DNA from: Oscillibacter sp. 1-3
GTDB lineage: Bacteria > Bacillota > Clostridia > Oscillospirales > Oscillospiraceae
Assembly: GCF_000403435.2 (NCBI RefSeq)
Contig: NZ_KE159707.1
Coordinates: forward strand, 359,607-423,606
Direction: 5' to 3'
DNA: 64,000 nt
Within the stretch, counting starts at the first letter, position 1. The number at the start of each line of letters is the position of its first letter. Below the pieces are notes generated by a model. That model did no database searches. It had not been told where the DNA came from and saw nothing but the letters and a program-made list of their open reading frames with translations. This document shows, in pieces, positions 8,757-16,901 of the stretch. Position numbers and translations under genes: made by a program.

Positions 8757-9546
8757 ATTTACTATGGACAGGCTGAGGGAAAACCTGGAAGCCCTTAAAA
8801 TGAAAAACACCCTGGAGATTCTGGACAACTACCTGGAACGGGCGGTGGCGGACAAGCTCAACATTGTGGAGGTTTTGGATCACATTTTCTCAGAAGAAGC
8901 CAAATCCAAGCGGAGACGGGCCTATGAGAAGCAGATCCAGATGTCTGGCTTTCCCATTAAGAAAACCCTGGACGACTTCGATTTCTCTTTCCAGCCCTCC
9001 ATCGACAAGCGCCAGATCGATGAGTTGGCTACCATGCGCTTCCTGGAAAACGGGGAGAATGTGGTCTTCCTCGGCCCGCCCGGCGTGGGCAAGACCCATC
9101 TGGCCTCCGCTTTGGGCCTGGTGGCGGCACAGCACCGTTTCTCCACCTACTACATCAACTGCCACCAGCTCATTGAACAGCTCAAGAAGGCCCATTTTGA
9201 GAACCGTCTGCCGGACAAGCTCAAGGTTCTGGCCAAGTACAGGATGCTCATCATCGACGAAATCGGCTACCTCCCCATGGACATCCAGGGTGCAAACCTG
9301 TTCTTTCAGCTCATTGCCAGGCGGTACGAGAAAACATCCACCGTCTTCACCTCCAACAAAACCTTCTCCCAGTGGAACGAGGTCTTTGCCGACGTCACCA
9401 TCGCCTCCGCCATCCTGGATCGTGTACTGCATCACTGCACCGTTATCAACATCAAGGGTGAGTCTTACCGCCTGAAGGAGCGCAAGGAATTTATGCGCCA
9501 GAAACAGCAAATCGTAAATACTCTTTTCCTGCAAGGAAATAACTGA
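8749..9546 (+). CDS. istB: IS21 helper ATPase IstB
   Basis: ATG 8749 overlaps the istA stop by eight bases, the translational coupling usual in IS21. The 265-residue AAA+ protein has Walker A GPPGVGKT at residues 109-116 and Walker B LIIDE with D170/E171. A DnaC-like fold follows, with sensor segments TVFTSNK and ILDRVLHH. IstB assembles on target DNA and stimulates IstA. It is full length. Confidence 0.93.
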   Translation: MTEFTMDRLRENLEALKMKNTLEILDNYLERAVADKLNIVEVLDHIFSEEAKSKRRRAYEKQIQMSGFPIKKTLDDFDFSFQPSIDKRQIDELATMRFLENGENVVFLGPPGVGKTHLASALGLVAAQHRFSTYYINCHQLIEQLKKAHFENRLPDKLKVLAKYRMLIIDEIGYLPMDIQGANLFFQLIARRYEKTSTVFTSNKTFSQWNEVFADVTIASAILDRVLHHCTVINIKGESYRLKERKEFMRQKQQIVNTLFLQGNN

Positions 9547-9562
9547 TTCTGTTACCCCCCCC

Positions 9563-9622
9563 CCGCCGAAAAACTACAAAATTTCTTCGGCGTTTTCTTA
9601 CAATTTCAAATTGGCGTTGACA
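9563..9622 (-). repeat. IS21 right terminal inverted repeat
   Basis: This is the counterpart of 7409-7468. A run of ten C residues (9555-9564) sits between the istB stop and the terminal repeat, a possible slippage site. Confidence 0.85.
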
Positions 9623-10040
9623 CCTCACGAAAGGGGTGTATCTGCCAAATTTTCGCAAAGCACCGGGACACGGCTGGCACAAAGGCTCCTCTTGAAAGAG
9701 CGTTCCAATCCTGGGCGTGAATATCCTGAAAGACAGACGCTAAATCATCACTGATCGCTTCATCATTGCTGTACCACACGCTGCGGCCCGCAAGAAGCCG
9801 TTCCCGTTTCTCAATGTTGATGATACGAAACTGGCCCGCCCAATCGTAAAGGTCGCCAAACAAAAAGCGGTGGATGCTTTGCAGGCCCTCCGGCGTAAAG
9901 TCGTGGAAGCCCTGTTCGTAGAGCAGCATCATATTTGCGCGGGACTGTTCTGCCTCGATCAAATCCAGCGTCTTTTCATCTTTGATGGAAAGTGCGTTCC
10001 GCAGGACAGGAACATCATCATAGAGATAAGGATCAGCCAT
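9606..10040 (-). pseudogene. Fic-domain toxin, truncated by IS21 inside the catalytic motif
   Basis: The frame reads leftward from ATG 10040 and shows Fic features: LIEAEQSR near the N-terminus, then HRFLFGDLYDWAGQFR, then IHPFRE. The Fic catalytic motif HPFx(D/E)GNGR stops after HPFRE. The next base of native sequence is the G of the expected Gly codon, and the IS end (TGTCAACG) begins immediately. The alpha-helix carrying GNGRxxR and everything after it is absent and is not found on the other side of the IS. The ATP phosphate-binding loop is therefore missing and AMP-transfer activity should be lost. Confidence 0.88.
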
Positions 10041-10236
10041 GCTTTCGTACCTGTGCGGCCAGTTTTGCGTGAGAAGCCAAGAGCGCCTGTTTCATCTGTT
10101 CGCCCGTGATCTCGCCTTTTGCCCAACTGCGGGAAAGCACTTGGGCATACCGGGAAACCGGCACACCTTCAATGGCATTGATGGCGTCAGCCGTTTTTAC
10201 TGCCGCAATTCTCCGCCGAATTTGTGCTGCTGTCAT
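10033..10236 (-). CDS. VbhA-like antitoxin of the Fic pair
   Basis: This 67-residue protein starts at ATG 10236 with GAGGTGG upstream, and its stop overlaps the fic start by eight bases. It has the layout of small Fic antitoxins of the VbhA class: a basic N-terminal helix, AINAIEG, then a helix with WAKGEITGEQMKQAL. The inhibitory helix motif is usually (S/T)xxxE(G/N). Here Glu-Gly is present but the position four before Glu is Ile. Since the toxin is truncated, the antitoxin is probably a free-standing remnant. Confidence 0.75.
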   Translation of the reverse strand: MTAAQIRRRIAAVKTADAINAIEGVPVSRYAQVLSRSWAKGEITGEQMKQALLASHAKLAAQVRKHG

Positions 10237-10323
10237 ATCGACCACCTCTTTTATAGGATAGCACACAATCGACGAAAAGAAAAGACGATTTTCCAACCAC
10301 TGAAAAATGATTAAGGAGGCAAT
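10237..10323. promoter_or_regulatory. Divergent promoter region, possible ICE oriT
   Basis: 87 bp of AT-rich sequence separates the leftward antitoxin operon from the rightward mobC-relaxase genes. MOBP origins of transfer usually lie next to mobC. I see only a short AATCG/CGATT inverted repeat and cannot point to the nick. TAAGGAGG serves mobC. Confidence 0.35.
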
Positions 10324-10647
10324 ATGAGAAAACGTAATTGCAGGGTGGAGATTTACTTCACCAAGACCGAACTGGAAACTCTGACAAAAAAGGTCAGAAA
10401 GAGCGGCCTGTCCCGTGAGGGCTACTGCCGCCGCATCCTCAACGGCGCAGTTGTGAAGGAGGCCCCGCCCGCCGAGCTGCCGCTGCTGATCCGGGAGGTG
10501 CGGCGTGTGGGCTATAACATCGACCAGCTTTTGAAGCGGGCCAACTCCATCGGCCTGCTGGACGTGCCCCAGCTCCGCAAGGCCCTGGAGGACAACCGGG
10601 CCGTGGAGAAGATGATCGTGGACACCTACACCACCCCCTCTGACTGA
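10324..10647 (+). CDS. mobC: MobC-type relaxosome accessory protein
   Basis: The 107-residue protein has an N-terminal beta strand and ribbon-helix-helix pattern (RVEIYFTKTELETLTKKVRK, then LSREGYCRRIL). The C-terminus has the conserved IREVRRVGYNIDQLLKRAN block of bacterial mobilization proteins. MobC proteins bind oriT and help the relaxase nick. It begins after TAAGGAGG and ends one base before the relaxase gene, so the two are co-expressed. Confidence 0.88.
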   Translation: MRKRNCRVEIYFTKTELETLTKKVRKSGLSREGYCRRILNGAVVKEAPPAELPLLIREVRRVGYNIDQLLKRANSIGLLDVPQLRKALEDNRAVEKMIVDTYTTPSD

Positions 10648-10648
10648 T

Positions 10649-12073
10649 ATGGCCGTGACCTCTATCTGGCCCATCAAGGGGCGCGTGGACAGGGTGATAA
10701 ACTACGCCCGGAACCCGGAAAAGACCACCGAGGCCAGCTATGAGGAACTGGCGTCCCTCCATGCTGTTGACAATGTGGTGGAGTACGCCGCCGATGATAT
10801 GAAAACGGAGCGCCGCTCCTATGTGTCTTGCCTGAACTGCCGGGAGGACACCGCCGCCGCCCAATTCATGGAGACAAAGCGGTTATGGGGCAAGCTGGGG
10901 GGCCGGGTGTGCTACCACGGGTATCAGTCCTTTCAGGCGGACGAGGTAACGGCGGAAACCGCCCATGAGATCGGCGTCAAGCTGGCCCAGGAATTGTGGG
11001 GCGACCGCTTTGAGGTGGTGGTAGCCACCCACTGTAACACCGGCCATTACCATACCCATTTTGTGATAAATTCAGTGTCCTGGGCGGACGGCTACAAATT
11101 CTACAATTCCCCCGCCGACTATGCCCATATGCGGGAGGCGTCAGACCGGCTTTGCCGGGAGTACGCCATTTCCGTGATAGAGAACCACGGCGGGCGGGCC
11201 AAGCACTACGCCGAATGGCAGGCCGAGCAGAACGGCAAACCCACCCACCGGGGCACCATCCGGGCCGACATTGATCGGGCCATCTGCGCTTCCACCACCG
11301 AGCGCGACTTTCTGCGGGTGATGGGTGAAATGGGCTACCAGCTCAAAACAAGGGGCAAGGGCGGCAAGACCTTGAAATACCCGGCGCTGAAACCGCCCGA
11401 TGCTGGCGGCTACTTCCGCTTCCACAAGCTGGGCGAGGGCTACTCGTTGGAGCAGATCAAGGAACGCATTTTGCAGAACCTCCAAAAACAAGTCCCATTC
11501 CCGGAGGCGGTGCATCGTCCGCCCCGCCGTTACCGGGTGCGGGGCAAGCCGAGGAAGAAAGTCACTGGCTTGCGGGCGTTGTACTTCCGTTACTGTTACG
11601 AACTTCACATTATCGTCAAACGACCGGCATCCGTCAAGCGGGTGTCTTTTTTGTTGCGGGAGGACATCGCCAAGCTGGACAGGCTGGACGCAGAAACCCG
11701 GTTTTTAGGGAAACGGCACATCGACACCATCGGAGAGCTGACCGCCCACCGGGAAACGGCGTCGGCGGAGGTGGACGCCCTGACCTCCCAGCGGCAGGAA
11801 CTCCGTAAGGAACTGCGGCGGCTGAATCGGCAGGGCGACCCCCTGGCCGTGGATGAGGTGAAGCAGAAGATCAGCGCCCTCTCCACCCGGATCAGGGCGG
11901 CACGAAAGGAGGTGGTCTTATGTGACGGCATCGCCCAGCGTTCCGGGCAGGTCAAGGAAAAGCTGGAACGGCTGATAGAGCAAAAGGAAACCGAACGAAA
12001 GGAGTTGACACAGCATGAGCTATTCAGGCGACGCGGCGGAGCAGGTCGTGAGGCTGTCCCTGGAAACAGGTGA
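10649..12073 (+). CDS. Conjugative relaxase, MOBP/VirD2-like
   Basis: The 474-residue relaxase has a probable catalytic Tyr19 (INYARNPEKT) and the three-His metal motif as H133, H135 and H137 (HYHTHFVINS). A coiled-coil C-terminal region follows (about residues 335-460). Relaxases nick oriT and pilot the single strand through the channel. It follows mobC directly. Its last 59 bases overlap the pcfB-like gene in another frame, so the end may have been extended by mutation, or the two are coupled. Confidence 0.9.
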   Translation: MAVTSIWPIKGRVDRVINYARNPEKTTEASYEELASLHAVDNVVEYAADDMKTERRSYVSCLNCREDTAAAQFMETKRLWGKLGGRVCYHGYQSFQADEVTAETAHEIGVKLAQELWGDRFEVVVATHCNTGHYHTHFVINSVSWADGYKFYNSPADYAHMREASDRLCREYAISVIENHGGRAKHYAEWQAEQNGKPTHRGTIRADIDRAICASTTERDFLRVMGEMGYQLKTRGKGGKTLKYPALKPPDAGGYFRFHKLGEGYSLEQIKERILQNLQKQVPFPEAVHRPPRRYRVRGKPRKKVTGLRALYFRYCYELHIIVKRPASVKRVSFLLREDIAKLDRLDAETRFLGKRHIDTIGELTAHRETASAEVDALTSQRQELRKELRRLNRQGDPLAVDEVKQKISALSTRIRAARKEVVLCDGIAQRSGQVKEKLERLIEQKETERKELTQHELFRRRGGAGREAVPGNR

Positions 12074-12890
12074 AGTGGCGGTGAAGCTGGCCGGTGAGGG
12101 TGCCAAACAGCTTGCCATCCTCTTGTACGCCATCCTGCGGGAGCAGAAGAAAACCAAGGGCAAGACCCGGCTGACCAATATGCTCCGCAGCGGCAAGGAG
12201 CTGAAGGTGTTCGCCGTGAAGGACAGCGATCTTCAGCTTTTTTGCCGGGAGGCCAAGAAGTACGGTGTCCTCTACTGCGTCCTGAAAGACCGGGACGCCA
12301 CGGACGGGCTGACCGACATCATGGTACGGGCGGAGGACGCCAGCAAGATCAACCGCATCATTGAGCGGTTCGGCCTTGCCACCGTGGATATGGCCGAGGT
12401 CAGGCGGGAGATCGAACAGAGCCGTCAGGAACAGCAGAACGACGCCCCGGAAGCGCCAGCGGCGGCAGAGCCGATGACCGAGCAGGAGGTGGACGATCTG
12501 CTGGACGCTATGCTCTCCCCCGCCCCGGAACAGGAGGGCGAGCTGCCCGTCCCGGAGCGCACCGCCCCCGAACAAGACAACGATGATTTTTGGGAGGCGG
12601 TGTTGGGCGTTTCCCCCACCAGGGAGGAAGGGCAGACCGAAAACCCCACCGAGGGCCGGATCGAGAAATCCCGTCAGTCCGAGCCTACCTCAAAGCCCAA
12701 AGAGCCAACCGCACCGGGTACTTCTGAACCGCAGGAGCGTTCCCGCCGTTCTGTCCGGCAGGAGTTGAACGACATCAAGGCGGAACAGAGGGAAAAGGCG
12801 GCAAAGGGCAGGGAGCAGTCCAAGCCCACCAAGGGGCCGAAACACAAGGCCCCGCGAAAGTATAAACCCAAACGGTTAAAGGAGCGATAA
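12015..12890 (+). CDS. PcfB-like conjugation protein (DUF3801)
   Basis: The 291-residue protein has an N-terminal globular part (about 1-130) with the DUF3801 pattern ending in IERFGLATVDM. A long low-complexity acidic/Pro tail and a Lys/Arg-rich C-terminus (KAPRKYKPKRLKER) follow. PcfB of pCF10 docks the relaxosome to the coupling protein. Position between relaxase and VirD4 agrees. The tail is probably disordered. Confidence 0.8.
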   Translation: MSYSGDAAEQVVRLSLETGEVAVKLAGEGAKQLAILLYAILREQKKTKGKTRLTNMLRSGKELKVFAVKDSDLQLFCREAKKYGVLYCVLKDRDATDGLTDIMVRAEDASKINRIIERFGLATVDMAEVRREIEQSRQEQQNDAPEAPAAAEPMTEQEVDDLLDAMLSPAPEQEGELPVPERTAPEQDNDDFWEAVLGVSPTREEGQTENPTEGRIEKSRQSEPTSKPKEPTAPGTSEPQERSRRSVRQELNDIKAEQREKAAKGREQSKPTKGPKHKAPRKYKPKRLKER

Positions 12891-12892
12891 CT

Positions 12893-13777
12893 ATGCCGAA
12901 TTATGATGATCTGTTCACCAGCCAGCCCGCCCCGCAGGAGGAATTTGACAAAGACGCATGGGCGGCGAAAAAGCAGGCGGAGCGCGAGGGCGTCTACGCC
13001 ATGATCGACAACTATGTTCACGACATGGGGGTGGACGGCGGCGTGTTCCAAACCTATCTGGACGTGCAGGCCCGCTTTGACCTCTACTCCGTGAGCAACG
13101 CCATCCTGATTTCCGCCCAATGCCCGGAGGCCACCAAGCTGTCCGACTTCGACACCTGGAAGGCCGACGGCGTGTACGTCAAGCGGGGCCAGGACGCCAT
13201 CACCATCCTGGAACCCGGCAAGGAGTACAAAAAGGACGATGGCAGTGTGGGCGTGTCCTACAACGTGAAAAAGGTCTTTGATATTTCTCAGACCAGGGCC
13301 AACCAGCGGCCCGCCCCCGCCGTGGCCCGTGACGAGCGGCTTCTGCTGAAAGCCCTGATGAACAACGCCCCTTGCCGCTTCTCCATCTCCAACGAACTGC
13401 CGGAGGGCGTCAACGTGGCCTATCACCCGCAGAACAGCGTGATCTATGTGCGGCAAGGGCTGGACGCCCCCACCATCTTCCGGGGAGTGGCCCAGGAGCT
13501 GGCCCGCGCCCACATGGACAAGGGCGGGATCGCCTGTGAAAGCCCCGACTTCACGGCATACAGCGTGTCCTATATGCTGTGCAAGCGCAGCGGCGTATCG
13601 GTGGAGGGCTTCTCCTTTGACCGCCTGCCGGAGAGCTATGCCATGATGGACGCCAAGGCGCTCCGGGCCGAGGCGGGCATCATGCGGGACGTGGCTGGCA
13701 CCATCACCGCCGATATGAACCGGCTCTTTGCCGCCCAGGAGAAAGCGCAGAAAAACCGGGACGGCGGCGCGAGGTAA
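12893..13777 (+). CDS. ArdC/LtrC-like protein with degenerate metallopeptidase site
   Basis: In this 294-residue protein residues 20-130 resemble the ArdC-type ssDNA-binding domain (YLDVQARFDLYSVSNAILI.AQ). ArdC proteins protect incoming single-stranded DNA from restriction and usually carry a C-terminal HELAH-type zinc site. Here the matching segment reads AQELARAH, so both His of HExxH are replaced while Glu remains. Metal-dependent peptidase activity is unlikely, and ssDNA binding may remain. It lies 3 bp after the pcfB-like gene. Confidence 0.72.
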   Translation: MPNYDDLFTSQPAPQEEFDKDAWAAKKQAEREGVYAMIDNYVHDMGVDGGVFQTYLDVQARFDLYSVSNAILISAQCPEATKLSDFDTWKADGVYVKRGQDAITILEPGKEYKKDDGSVGVSYNVKKVFDISQTRANQRPAPAVARDERLLLKALMNNAPCRFSISNELPEGVNVAYHPQNSVIYVRQGLDAPTIFRGVAQELARAHMDKGGIACESPDFTAYSVSYMLCKRSGVSVEGFSFDRLPESYAMMDAKALRAEAGIMRDVAGTITADMNRLFAAQEKAQKNRDGGAR

Positions 13778-13789
13778 GGGGGGCGCTCT

Positions 13790-13981
13790 ATGCGTGATGA
13801 AAAACGTGTGGTCACGCTGAACGGCTTCGAGCAGCGGCTTATGGTGGCGGGCCTGACCGATTTCCGCAACGACGCCCTCCGGGACGGCAAGCCTACCGAG
13901 GATGTGGACGACCTCATTCTCAAGGTCATTGACGCGCCGACCAAGCGGGAGAAACGGAGGGCTGACCGTGAGGCAAGATAA
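13790..13981 (+). CDS. Small ICE hypothetical protein (63 aa)
   Basis: It has a GGGGGGCG ribosome site and ATG 13790. The protein is charged, with a helical N-terminal part (MVAGLTDFRNDALRDGK), an acidic VDDLI stretch and a basic tail (KREKRRADREAR). Its last 14 bases overlap the VirD4 gene start. Size and place match the small unknown gene usually found before virD4/traG in these ICEs. Confidence 0.6.
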   Translation: MRDEKRVVTLNGFEQRLMVAGLTDFRNDALRDGKPTEDVDDLILKVIDAPTKREKRRADREAR

Positions 13982-15788
13982 GTTTTCCAAGGCCCACCTG
14001 ACCCTCTACGCCTGCGGCATCATTCCCGTGGTCTGGCTGGCCTTGCTGCTGGCCCCCTATGTGGGCGGCGGTCTGCTGGGGCTGGTGCAGTACGGCGGGG
14101 CGGCGCTGAACGACCCGTTCCACATCGTACTGTGCAGGGACAGCCTGAAAACTGTCCTCGTTTTTCTGCTGTGCTATGGGCTGGGCATCGGTATCTACTT
14201 CTCCACCGACCGCAACTACCGCAGGCGGGAGGAACACGGCTCCGCCAAGTGGGGCACCGCCCAGGCCGTCAGGAAGAAGTACGCCGACAGGAAAGTGACC
14301 GAGAACAAGATACTGACGCAGAACGTAGCCATAGGGCTGGACGGACGCAAACACCGCCGCAACCTCAATATTTTGGTGTGCGGTGGCTCTGGCGCGGGCA
14401 AGACGAGATTTTTCGCAAAGCCCAACATTATGAACGCCAACACCAGCTTTGTTTGCCTCGATCCCAAGGGCGAACTGCTGCGGGACACCGGGAACCTGTT
14501 GAAAGCCAAGGGGTACGACATTAAGGTGATCGACCTTATCAACATGGAGAAAAGCTACTGCTACAACCCGTTTGTCTATCTCCGCAGCGACAACGACATC
14601 CAGCGGCTGGTGACGAACCTGTTCAAGAACACCACGCCCAAGGGCAGTCAGAGCCAAGACCCCTTTTGGGATCAGGCGGCACAAATGCTCCTGCTGGCGC
14701 TGGTGTTCTATCTCCACTATGAAGCCCCGCCTGATGAACAGAACTTCCCGATGGTCATGGAAATGATACGGGCCGGGGAAGTCAGGGAGGACAACGACGA
14801 GTTTCAATCGCCGCTGGATGAACTCTTTGACCGTCTGGAAATGAGGAACCCGGAGCATATCGCCCTGAAATACTACCGCAATTACCGCTCCGGCAGCGGC
14901 AAGACCCTGAAATCCATCCAGATCACGCTGGTGTCCCGGCTGGAAAAGTTCAACCTGGAATCCCTGGCCGGTATGACGCAGACAGACGAGATGGAGCTAT
15001 GGAGCCTGGGCGAGAAAAAGACGGCCATTTTTGCCGTCATTCCAGATAATGATAGCTCATTTAACTTCATCGTGGGGCTTCTCTACACCCAGCTTTTCCA
15101 GCAGCTCTACTATCAGGCGGACGTGGTACACGGCGGGCGTCTGCCCGTCCACGTCCACTTCGTCATGGACGAGTTCGCCAACGTCGCCCTGCCCGATGAA
15201 TTTGACAAGCTGCTGGCTACCATGCGGAGCCGGGAGATCTCCGTGAGCATCATCATCCAGAACCTCGCCCAGCTAAAGGCCCTCTTTGAGAAACAGTGGG
15301 AGAGCATCGTGGGCAACTGCGACGAGTTTATCTATTTGGGTGGAAATGAGCAGGCAACCCACGAGTACGTTTCCAAACTGCTGGGGAAAGAGACAATCGA
15401 CACGAACACCTACGGACAGTCCAGGGGGCGGAGCGGCAGCTACTCCACCAACTGGCAATTAGCGGGCCGCGAATTGCTTATGCCGGATGAAGTGCGTATG
15501 CTGGACAACCAGTATGCGCTTCTTTTTATCCGTGGGGAGCGGCCCATCCAGGACTTCAAGTACGACATTCTGAAACACCCCAACGTGAAACTGACCACAG
15601 ACGGCGGGGCCGAACCGTACCGGCACGGCGAGGACACCCACAGCATCGCGTCCATCCAATTTGACGAGGAACTGCTGAAGCAGGCGGCGAAATCGGACGA
15701 ACAGGACGCCGGAGAACACCGCTTCATTCTTCTCACTGAGGAAGAATTGGAGGAATATATCATCAATCATGGAGGTAACACACAATGA
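13968..15788 (+). CDS. Type IV coupling protein VirD4/TraG
   Basis: GTG 13968 has GGAGGG upstream and gives 606 residues beginning VRQDKFSKAHL. Two N-terminal membrane helices (about 10-35 and 60-85) precede the cytosolic ATPase. Walker A GGSGAGKT is at 139-146 and Walker B VMDE at 399-402. It recruits the relaxase-DNA complex to the transfer channel. The gene is intact and overlaps its upstream and downstream neighbours by a few bases, so the module is one operon. Confidence 0.93.
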   Translation: MRQDKFSKAHLTLYACGIIPVVWLALLLAPYVGGGLLGLVQYGGAALNDPFHIVLCRDSLKTVLVFLLCYGLGIGIYFSTDRNYRRREEHGSAKWGTAQAVRKKYADRKVTENKILTQNVAIGLDGRKHRRNLNILVCGGSGAGKTRFFAKPNIMNANTSFVCLDPKGELLRDTGNLLKAKGYDIKVIDLINMEKSYCYNPFVYLRSDNDIQRLVTNLFKNTTPKGSQSQDPFWDQAAQMLLLALVFYLHYEAPPDEQNFPMVMEMIRAGEVREDNDEFQSPLDELFDRLEMRNPEHIALKYYRNYRSGSGKTLKSIQITLVSRLEKFNLESLAGMTQTDEMELWSLGEKKTAIFAVIPDNDSSFNFIVGLLYTQLFQQLYYQADVVHGGRLPVHVHFVMDEFANVALPDEFDKLLATMRSREISVSIIIQNLAQLKALFEKQWESIVGNCDEFIYLGGNEQATHEYVSKLLGKETIDTNTYGQSRGRSGSYSTNWQLAGRELLMPDEVRMLDNQYALLFIRGERPIQDFKYDILKHPNVKLTTDGGAEPYRHGEDTHSIASIQFDEELLKQAAKSDEQDAGEHRFILLTEEELEEYIINHGGNTQ

Positions 15789-16156
15789 GCATTTTCAAAA
15801 AAAACGAAAAGAAGAACGACAACCGCCTGCCCATGCTCAACAAGGTAAAGCGGGGCTACCGCTGGTACTGTTCCCTGGTGGCGGTGGTGGCCCTGATGGG
15901 CTGCTGCACCATGACGGCCTTTGCCGCCCCCGCCGCTGGCGGCGACCCCCTCACCGTTATCAACAATTTGTCTGAATTCATCTTCGGCCTGATCCGCGCC
16001 GTGGGCTTGATCCTGCTGGGCTGGGGCATTGTCCAGGTGGGCCTCTCCCTCCAGAGCCACGACCCCTCCCAGCGTTCCAACGGCTTCCTGACCCTGGCGG
16101 GCGGCGTCATTATCACTTTTGCCAAGGAGATTTTGACCCTTATCACCGGCGCATAA
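15785..16156 (+). CDS. Maff2-family small membrane protein (VirB2-like position)
   Basis: The 123-residue protein has a basic start, a signal-like hydrophobic segment and a cleavage-like AFAAPAAGG near residues 45-53. A second hydrophobic helix (FGLIRAVGLILLGWGIVQVG) and a third near the C-terminus follow. Maff2 proteins occupy the pilin/VirB2 position of Gram-positive ICE channels. A strong hairpin follows, which would favour high expression of this small subunit relative to the channel protein downstream. Confidence 0.85.
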   Translation: MSIFKKNEKKNDNRLPMLNKVKRGYRWYCSLVAVVALMGCCTMTAFAAPAAGGDPLTVINNLSEFIFGLIRAVGLILLGWGIVQVGLSLQSHDPSQRSNGFLTLAGGVIITFAKEILTLITGA

Positions 16157-16178
16157 GCACTCATTATCCACTGACACG

Positions 16179-16208
16179 GGGGCAGACCCGCAAGGACGGG
16201 TCTGCCCC
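16179..16208 (+). promoter_or_regulatory. Perfect 12-bp hairpin between Maff2 and trbL-like genes
   Basis: GGGGCAGACCCG pairs perfectly with CGGGTCTGCCCC across a 6-nt loop, six bases ahead of AAGGAGG for the next gene. It has no T tract. It could stabilise the upstream mRNA end or partly attenuate read-through. Confidence 0.6.
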
Positions 16209-16226
16209 TAAAAGGAGGTGCTTTGC

Positions 16227-16448
16227 GTGTCGGATAATTGGGTAGTCCAGAATTTGGAGAACGCTTTGGAGGTCTGGAACGGCAAGTTGAGCGAGATATG
16301 GCAACTCATTACGCAATCCCCCCAGGACTTCAAGGGCGGCGCGATCTGGAACGTGGTGGTGGACATCCACGGCGCGTTGCAGGCTATCGGCTACGCCCTG
16401 CTGGTGCTGTTCTTTGTGGTGGGCGTGGTCAAGACCTGCGGCAGTTTT
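16227..16448 (+). pseudogene. TrbL/VirB6-like channel protein, 5' fragment (interrupted)
   Basis: GTG 16227 has AAAGGAGG upstream. 73 codons run to KTCGS, and the frame then enters foreign DNA and stops at 16469. The fragment has an N-terminal amphipathic region and the first transmembrane helix (IGYALLVLFFVVGVVKTCG). The rest of the gene is at 40704-41321 in the same frame. Joining at the shared TTTT gives a 278-residue polytopic protein of the TrbL/VirB6 kind, which would form the inner-membrane channel. Confidence 0.9.
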
Positions 16449-16465
16449 GTAGATGTAAAACTTTT

Positions 16466-16476
16466 TTAGAGAACAT
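16466..16476 (+). repeat. Outer element left inverted repeat
   Basis: TTAGAGAACAT, inverted copy at 40687-40697. Probably recombinase recognition sequence, though spacing to the core differs (17 versus 5 nt). Confidence 0.6.
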
Positions 16477-16808
16477 AAACGGGAAACAGGCGCTTGCCTT
16501 TGGCTTTACGGCCACGGGTAGGCGCTTTTTCTATATCCTCTGGAAATTTTGCGGTGTGGACTTTCAAAACCGGCTATTCGTGAGTAAACAGGCGGAACTA
16601 CATTCCTCTTTTGAAAACTGAATAGCAGCCGTCAGAGAGATACCTGCCGCAAAGGATAGTGTGCCACGATACGAGCGCGCCCTTTGCTCAATCAGCGCAC
16701 AGCGCCGGCAGAGAAAACCCGGCCAGAGCTGGGCGGGGAACCGTATGGCGGTCTGCGTTACATATCCCGCAAACGCGGGGTGTGAATTTTCAAAGGAGGA
16801 AAACGCCT
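16470..16808 (+). other. Non-coding left end of outer element
   Basis: I find no convincing gene in these about 340 bases. The region has G/C-rich inverted segments (for example AGGCGCTTGCCT and GGGTAGGCGC near 16488-16525) and ends with a ribosome site for the short ORF at 16809. It probably contains the promoter of the replication/mobilization operon. Confidence 0.4.
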
Positions 16809-16901
16809 ATGTATCATATCAGGAAAAAACGCCGGGGGAGGTGCCGCCGTGAAGAAGCTGAAAACTGTGGACGCGGACACGCTGCTGTATCAGCCGCTTG
16901 A
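16809..16901 (+). CDS. Possible 30-residue leader peptide before RepA-like gene
   Basis: ATG 16809 follows AAAGGAGG at good spacing. The 30 residues begin MYHIRKKRRGRCRREE, very basic. It overlaps the helicase start at 16849 in another frame, suggesting translational coupling. Could be only a ribosome-loading leader. Confidence 0.4.
   Translation: MYHIRKKRRGRCRREEAENCGRGHAAVSAA

Larger units (their letters stand above)
7409..9622 (+). mobile_element. IS21-family insertion sequence, complete, 2214 bp
   Basis: Two overlapping genes of IstA/IstB type are bounded by imperfect inverted ends of about 60 bp. Both ends begin TGTCA.CGCCA and share TGTAAGAAAACGCCGA and TGTAGTTT at the same offsets. 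Typical IS21 elements leave 4-8 bp target duplications. The flanks here (CAAGCCCA left, CCTCACGA right) do not match, and the two flanking genes are different truncated genes. This is best explained by deletion or recombination next to the IS. Confidence 0.92.

Noticed and set aside
7405-9626. Target-site duplication for the IS21 element
   Set aside because: Flanks CAAGCCCA and CCTCACGA share no direct repeat of the expected length.
10237-10323. Defined nick site for the MOBP relaxase
   Set aside because: Position is right for oriT but I see no sequence I can match to a known MOBP nick region.
16659-16901. Longer ORFs overlapping the RepA-like leader region
   Set aside because: No ribosome site; only the short ORF starting at 16809 has one.
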